Shown: piece by piece, positions 58,464 through 64,000 of the stretch
Layout: the number at the start of each line of letters is the position of its first letter
How positions within the stretch are numbered: position 1 is the first letter of the stretch
Source: Lithospermum erythrorhizon
Lineage: Eukaryota > Streptophyta > Magnoliopsida > Boraginales > Boraginaceae
NCBI GenBank assembly: GCA_019722365.1
Contig: JADFUC010000369.1
Location: 1 to 64,000, forward strand
Direction of reading: 5' to 3'
Length of the DNA: 64,000 bases
Translations under genes and position numbers: made by a program
The notes under the pieces: generated by a model
The model's input: the letters and a program-made list of their open reading frames with translations, nothing else
The model's database searches: none
Told to the model about the DNA's origin: nothing

Positions 58464-59421
58464 TGTTGGAAATCAGTAGTTATTGGTTTAATTTATTATA
58501 CCCGATTACGTGATTGTTTTAACCAACTTCATTTGCTAGTTTAGTGAATAATAGATTACATAAATGGAACATTGATCATAGTAATTGTAATTACTAGTCG
58601 GGTTCTCGTGATAATCTTAGGAGATTATGCGGATTGCTAGATCCCGTACATAATGGATTATAATAATAATAATAATGGTGATTATATATTATTATCACAA
58701 TTGATATCATTGAAGATCATGGCGATACGGTGATATTGAATTATATTTATGTGAATGATAAAGTTAAAAATGTTTGCTAAATTGAGAGTTGATTGTAATC
58801 AGTAGAATATTCTCAATTAGAATTTTACATTAATAATACTCTGATATATAAAATTGGATAAATCAAATTAATTAATTAGTCCTAGACTTGAATTAATTCC
58901 AGTAGTTAGTTGAACTTGTTAGTAAGCTTGTTAGTTATTAATAATAACTTGAATTACTAATAATAACTTGGTAATGTTTAGTTTAATTAACGGTTTAATT
59001 AAATTAGCAATTAAATTTCGTCATTAGGTTGAGAACTTTTAATTTGGTGAGAACCCCATATAGCAGATTATTAGGTTTTCACAAATATAACATACAAACC
59101 ATAGCCCCACTTTGATTTTGGCCTCACACTGGGGAGGCGAAATCAATCGAGAAAGAATTGTAATTAGCATGCTTGATTTTTACATCAATCTCATAACGTT
59201 CTAGTAAGCTTCAGTATTGGATTGACTCCTCTGAGTATGGATCAATGAGGCATTTTGATTAGAGTGGTGTTCAATTGGAATTCAAAGGGAGGCCGTGAAA
59301 AGATTGTTATAAGTTCGGCGTCTACGTAAGTTTCTACAGTTTTATTTAGTTCATAGTATAATCACCTAATAGATCATTTATGAATATATATTTTGATTAA
59401 AGTTTTGAATCAAGTTATACA
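58464..59421 (+). repeat. 3' LTR of the copia element
   Basis: Direct repeat of 47948-48889. The preceding GCGAGTGGGAG is the polypurine tract. It ends near AAGTTATACA at 59412-59421. A target-site duplication could not be confirmed. Confidence 0.78.
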
Positions 59422-62400
59422 TATATTGAGCGCTAAAGAGATGTCTGAAATGAAGGCTGCGTTGAAGGTCGGAAAAACCTTGCAGCCCGACAAAATTCCT
59501 CACCGTTTGGTGATGAGTTGAGTTGAGGCTGGGCCAAGGATGCGACCCGGTTATGTGTTGCATGAATCATCGAGTTAGCGGTTGTGTTTCAAAGTAAGTG
59601 ATGAGAGGTATTGCAACCTCACAGAATTGTTGCTAAGCATTTGAAGGATGTTACGATCGAGCATCGAAGATCGATTAGTAGTCAGTGGGGCGCGATCACG
59701 GAGATGAGAGAAATTCATTGATATTGTCGAGCTTGGAGGTTTTCAGGTGCAGTAAGAGGCTGGCGGGCGTGGTAATTATCTGAATAAAGGTGAAGTATAG
59801 CGAGGTAATTGTAATGGCTATTTTGGATTCTTACGATAGTCGAGTTGGTGTCATTCGGTGATGTGCAGGATTGGAAAAGAAGATGCGAAGTTGGGATCAA
59901 CCGATTGGGAGTGTGGATGATGAACTCGAGGAGGTTCTTCATGGGATTGGTGCTTGAAGATGGTGATAAAGAAATATATCCTCGAAGTGGAGATTTGAAT
60001 TATGAAGCATCTATTTAATTTCTTCCGGAATTGAAGATCGGGACTTGATCGATGCTGCCAAGTCAGGAACTACGACGAGGGGATCAAGATCGTGGCTTGG
60101 TCGGGACTTGGACCCAGTCCCGATCTGGCATTCCTGGCGAATAGGTTTGAGGTGGTTTTACGGGAAGCTTATTTTAGGTCAAGAGAATGTTACAGTTAGT
60201 TTAGATTAACTTTGCACATAAATAGAAACTATTTGATATGAGTTGATTATCGCTGAAATATATAGAATTATAATAGGAAGAAATATTAGGATCTTAATAG
60301 TCTTGAAGAACTTAGAGAGTTTATCTTTGTTCTTGGTAAGCTTTGTTGTTGAGATTTTCGGTGATAAGAAAATACTCAAGCGATAGACTAAAATTTAGTG
60401 ATAGGACTTGTAACAATCTTCTTGATTAATTAGTGGATCTGCGGCGGCCAGCGAGTTAGCGCCATGGTGAGCACGTATAATTCTTAATATCTATTTATTT
60501 CCAGCTTTAATTATGTTAGATTTGTCGTTAAGCGCGCTTTGGAACTCCAAAAAGTGATTTAGGATCTAAATAATAACGCTACTACATTTAGTATAGAATT
60601 TTGTGTTAGTGCTCTTAAAGGTATCGACCCTACTTCGTTCTTAATATGTACGGATAAAGAGGCTTTAATACTCTTGGTTTAGATTAATTTAGTTACTTAC
60701 AAAGATATGTATGCGAAAAATAGGTTGGACTTTTGTTGATGCAAAATAAACAATTATAACTAACCAAACACATACAAGCCCGATGAGCTAACAATCTTGA
60801 CATTTCATTGTAATGAATCTATTTAGATGAAAAGTAGTTTGTACCAGCCTCATGAACCACAGAATTCGATATCAGCTCTCTAAATTTGAAACCATTCTCA
60901 TGAAGTCGAGATTTAGTCAAGTGGATGTAGAAGGAGAATCCGTCTAAAGTAAATATGCTAAAACATACGGTTATAGTCCGCAGTTTTCCTGCATAGACAA
61001 TTAGGGTTTTAATGTTGAATCCATTGTATTCTTAAAAGGGAGATGCAGAAGCATATAATTCCATTCTAAACCGAGGCGAGTCGAGGATTTGATAATGAGG
61101 CAAATAAAAATAAAGTACATTTTTTGTGCCTATCAGTGAATGATAATAAAATAATTTACACATAGCGTTCATACTTTTATGGACACTCGATAAGGTCTTC
61201 GATTAATATACTTTCTCCAATTTGACCTAGATTGTCGATAGGATATTCGAGTTTGAATTAGAGATTGTTGTATAACAATCTATAAAATCAATGTCTAATC
61301 TCTTTAATTTGTAGATAATTTAATAGGAAGTGACTTGATACTCTGCAGAAATAAAAATAATTGTTAACGGATTTTTTATAATCAATATATAATATCTTTG
61401 AAGAATGCGATTGTATTTGTGCATTTTAACCATATTACATACAAATGTATTACATTGATACTCGTCTGATATATGTAAATCATATATCTTCACGGTATAT
61501 ATTTTTTGAAACTTCACGGTATAAATTAGTCACATGAATTCATATGTTAAAACAACTTTTTTAATATCCAAGAGGGCCATTGCCCCACTTTGTACGTACA
61601 TAGGGATCGCCCGTGTTCTAAACCAATGGCGTACGAAAGTGCGAAAGCATGGTCTCCCAAATATTAGACATTGCATTTAATGGCGTAGAAGCGAAAAAAC
61701 AAAAGTATTTTACTACCATATTGTGAGAATGTCCCGAGAGTGCAAAGCGTATGCATATAAGGCGAAAAGTATATTTATTTATCTTCGTATATACTTAGAT
61801 ATTGAAAATTTAATGATGTAAATACACCTGGCTAGATCACAGCTCAGCTCGTATACCGTAAATACATAATGATCAATCATACAAAACAAGAGCAACATAC
61901 ATATAACATATACATTCATTATATATATGAATTACTCCGACCCGTAAGTTAAGGGATGTTTTCTTTACAAATTCCGTATCCGGTTCCATTTTTATCAAAT
62001 TTAGAAAGAAAAAATGGAGAGAGAAAAGCTGATTTATTGAGATAAATTCAAATTATTTCTTAAAGTGTATGTAAAGTAAATAGGCCTTAAATAATGGGAT
62101 GAGCGGGTATAGGCATATATATGAAGGAGGCCTATCATATACGAGAAGAACTAGAAACAAACTTATTGCTTGTCATGTCCTTGTTAGTGGACTTTCCATA
62201 TGAAATCCTTTTGGCTTCATTTCGACACTTTTACAACATTTTTTTCTTCGATTATTCCGCAAACTCAAAAAGTAACTAGGATTTTAGAGGTTTCGGAGGT
62301 CAAATTAAAGAGATGAAGAAACGAGCCTAATGATTTATTATTCGGAGTAGGCTTACCGAGAAGAGTTGGGTGATAAACAAAGATAAGAAGAAGAAGAGTA

Positions 62401-62637
62401 TTGATTGATAGTAGTTTGTTAATTTGGAACTTTTATAATCCCAGTATACTTGAGCCGAGCTTAATAGGCGTATGACATTCAGCCGAGCATTAAGGAGATA
62501 TTGAGTTTTGTAGTAATTATTTGTAATATTGATATATGTATTTGTAATTTGTAATACTATGTATACGTAATTTCTAATCTTATGTAATCGTACTCTTGAT
62601 TGCTAATTTATCAAAAAAATTACTATACTTAATTAAG
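59422..62637. other. No gene recognised; one copia LTR-like fragment
   Basis: 59422-60170 is GC-richer decayed repeat DNA. From about 60170 to 60540 the sequence resembles the 3' part of copia LTRs, with TTGTAACAATCTTC, TAGTGGATCTGCGGCGGCC and TTCTTAATATC-type blocks. 60541-62637 is AT-rich with only short open frames and no domain. No RNA gene was recognised. Confidence 0.4.
60170..60540 (+). repeat. Copia-type LTR 3' portion
   Basis: GTGATAGGACTTGTAACAATC, then TTGATTAATTAGTGGATCTG and a GCGGCGGCCAGCG block, match the usual 'TTGTAA..TT..TAGTGGAT' end section of many plant copia LTRs. No partner is in the window. Confidence 0.4.
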
Positions 62638-62757
62638 GAGAGTTTGGTTAAATAACCTTTAGTGAAAATGAAGTGAAAATAACACCATGGTTTTTTTATT
62701 TTCTTAAATAACGGCTCCTTTCAGTATTAAATTACCCACTCATTTTAAAAACCACTT
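62638..62757 (+). repeat. Left terminal inverted repeat
   Basis: Arm of the long-TIR element, matching the reverse complement of 63467-63589 with small gaps. Confidence 0.65.
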
Positions 62758-63466
62758 TTCACTTCTTCCGCCGTTATAACTGGCAACACCGAAACAACGG
62801 CACTCCCACATTTCGCGTCCATCAATTTACCCCAAAACCAGCGTTTCCCCGAGCAACCCTTTTACCCAATACAAATTGAAATGCCGTCCCGGCATAGTCA
62901 GGCCAGCCTTCCTGATTCGTGAGGCTCCTCGCTATGCGTTTAGATTTGATTTGGGGGCGGGGGTTAGATTCAATTGATTTCAATTTGGGTGTGGGGTTTT
63001 TTAGTGTTGGTTGGGATTTCGATTGATGATGGTTGTGGTGGAAATTGAGGAGACAAAAACGAGGGAGGTGTTTTTGGGTAGTGACAGTCGTGGTTTTAAG
63101 TTTGGTGGTGTTTGGTAGTATCTGTATTGAAACGTCGTCTCACGCGGTAGGCATCGATATACGTACAGGTAGATTAGTGGTGTTTAATGTTGTTTTAATT
63201 GAAGGTTATGATTTTGGTGGTGGATGGGTGGTGGTATTTTTGGTAGAATAAGGGTATTGGTGGTGTTTGGAGTAGTGATGTTTGGTGAGGTTAGGGTTTG
63301 GAGATGGTGGTGGGGGTGGAGGTTGTCGGAGTTGGGGGAGGGAGGGGGCTTTGGTAGTAGTGATAATTTTGGGTGAGGGGTGTAGGTGCGAGGCAGTGGT
63401 AAGGGGTAGTAGTGATGATAGTAGTGAGGTGGTGGTAGTAGTATTTTGAAGGAGCGAGGAAGAAAG

Positions 63467-63589
63467 GGTTTTTAAAAATGGGAGTAATTTAGTCAATTTG
63501 AAAATGGTGTTATTTTAGCAAAATAAAAATTAAAATATTATTTTCTTTAATATTTGAGTTAATGATGTTATTTAAACCAAATTTCTCTC
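63467..63589 (-). repeat. Right terminal inverted repeat
   Basis: Arm of the long-TIR element; its reverse complement begins GAGAGAAATTTGGTTTAAATA and aligns with 62638-62757. Confidence 0.65.
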
Positions 63590-63624
63590 AAAATAAAGGG
63601 GAGGCGGGAATGTTCTAGTTATTT

Positions 63625-64000
63625 GAGAAATTTGGATGAATAACGTAATTGATGAAAATTTTTTCATAATAACACTTTTTCCTTTCTGATATGAGACCCT
63701 CGCTAAAAGGACTAAATTACTTATATTTTAAAAACATCCCTTCTTTTATTTAATCTACTAAATCGAAAGCTTACCATCATGACAGCTACAAATTCGTGGT
63801 ACCACTCTATTCATTTTCGATTTCAATTTGGGGTGGGGGTTAGATTTTCAATTTGGGGGTTAAGGGTTTTTAATTGTTGGTTAAGATTTCAATTGTTGAT
63901 GGTTTGTGGTGGAAATTAGGGCAAAAAGCAGGAGGATTGTTTTGGGTGGTAGGGTGGTTTTTGGTTGGTGGTGTTTGGTAATATCTGCTGACTAGGCATC
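63625..64000 (+). mobile_element. Second copy of the long-TIR element, cut by the window end
   Basis: It begins GAGAAATTTGGATGAATAACG, followed by ATAATAACACTTTTT and GGACTAAATTACTTATATTTTAAAAAC, the same arm as at 62638. From about 63810 the interior (GATTTCAATTTGGGGTGGGGG ... TGTTGATGGTTTGTGGTGGAAATT ... GGTGGTGTTTGGTA) matches 62975-63118 of the first copy in the same direction. So a second copy lies head-to-tail, about 35 bp after the first. Confidence 0.65.

Larger units (their letters stand above)
47948..59421 (+). mobile_element. Decayed Ty1/copia retrotransposon with a nested LTR insertion
   Basis: Two direct LTRs begin TGTTGGAAATCA (47948) and TGTTGGAAATCAG (58464). After the first there is a tRNA-iMet primer site; before the second there is a polypurine tract GCGAGTGGGAG joined to TGTTGG, the classic copia arrangement. 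A reverse transcriptase trace is readable near 54740. The interior of about 9.6 kb includes a gypsy-like LTR (about 55600-58060) inserted between the RT and the 3' LTR. The 3.5 kb of AT-rich DNA after the primer site has no coding trace, so either the leader is very long or another insertion is present. Frames are destroyed everywhere. Confidence 0.72.
62638..63589. mobile_element. Non-autonomous long-TIR (Mutator-like) element, complete
   Basis: An imperfect inverted repeat of about 120 bp bounds the unit. The left arm (62638-62757) starts GAGAGTTTGGTTAAATAAC. The right arm (63467-63589), reverse-complemented, starts GAGAGAAATTTGGTTTAAATAAC. Both arms then have AAAATAACACCAT and a TTTTTAAAAACC-type end in the same order. 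The interior (62758-63466) is G/T-rich on the + strand, with (TGG)n/(GGT)n-type low complexity and no transposase. Flanking 9-mers TTAATTAAG and AAAATAAAG are only partly alike, so a 9 bp target duplication is suggested but not proven. Length, TIR size and G-start favour a Mutator-like MITE. Confidence 0.65.

Noticed and set aside
63206..63496. Pro/Thr/Ser-rich open frame on the - strand
   Set aside because: It is low-complexity translation of the G/T-rich interior of the long-TIR element; the + strand equivalent is equally featureless.

Overview
The window is nuclear DNA from a flowering plant, most likely a eudicot. The evidence is two spliced genes with short GT-AG introns and recognisable plant proteins, AT-rich intergenic DNA, and a dense load of plant-type transposable elements. 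I cannot place the species. There is no bacterial, phage, plasmid or CRISPR-type sequence.

Only two genes look intact. (1) 24415-27546, + strand, nine exons, 393 aa: a PLP-dependent aromatic aminotransferase of the VAS1/ISS1 type, which links auxin precursor (indole-3-pyruvate) and methionine/ethylene metabolism. (2) 44367-46005, + strand, four exons, 177 aa: the V-ATPase proteolipid subunit c''. A third genic trace is a broken histone H2A.Z-like C-terminal fragment on the - strand at 46678-46905.

The rest is layered transposon wreckage. 1-4440: decayed DNA with a - strand Ty3/gypsy integrase remnant. 4808-14316: a complete but decayed Ty3/gypsy chromovirus with two LTRs of about 2.4 kb, a tRNA-iMet primer site, gag, RT, integrase and chromodomain remnants. 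14.3-24.4 kb: LTR pieces on both strands, SINE-like units, two tandem-repeat arrays and AT-rich intergenic DNA. 27.5-29.2 kb: AT-rich intergenic DNA. 29.2-43.3 kb: a LINE whose ORF1 is split by a CACTA (En/Spm) transposon of about 9 kb, followed by an (AT)n tract. 47.9-59.4 kb: a Ty1/copia element with about 0.95 kb LTRs, interrupted near its 3' end by a gypsy-like LTR. 62.6-64.0 kb: two head-to-tail copies of one non-autonomous long-TIR element, the second cut by the window edge.

The two genes do unrelated jobs and are simply islands between repeats. All transposon proteins carry several frameshifts and stops, so none is predicted to be active. The pattern of small indels in the repeats against clean exons in the genes also raises the possibility of unpolished long-read errors. 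I found no convincing undescribed biological system. The most original structures are the paired long-TIR element at the right end, the tandem arrays at 20.8 and 22.2 kb, and the repeat-expanded ORF1 of the LINE.
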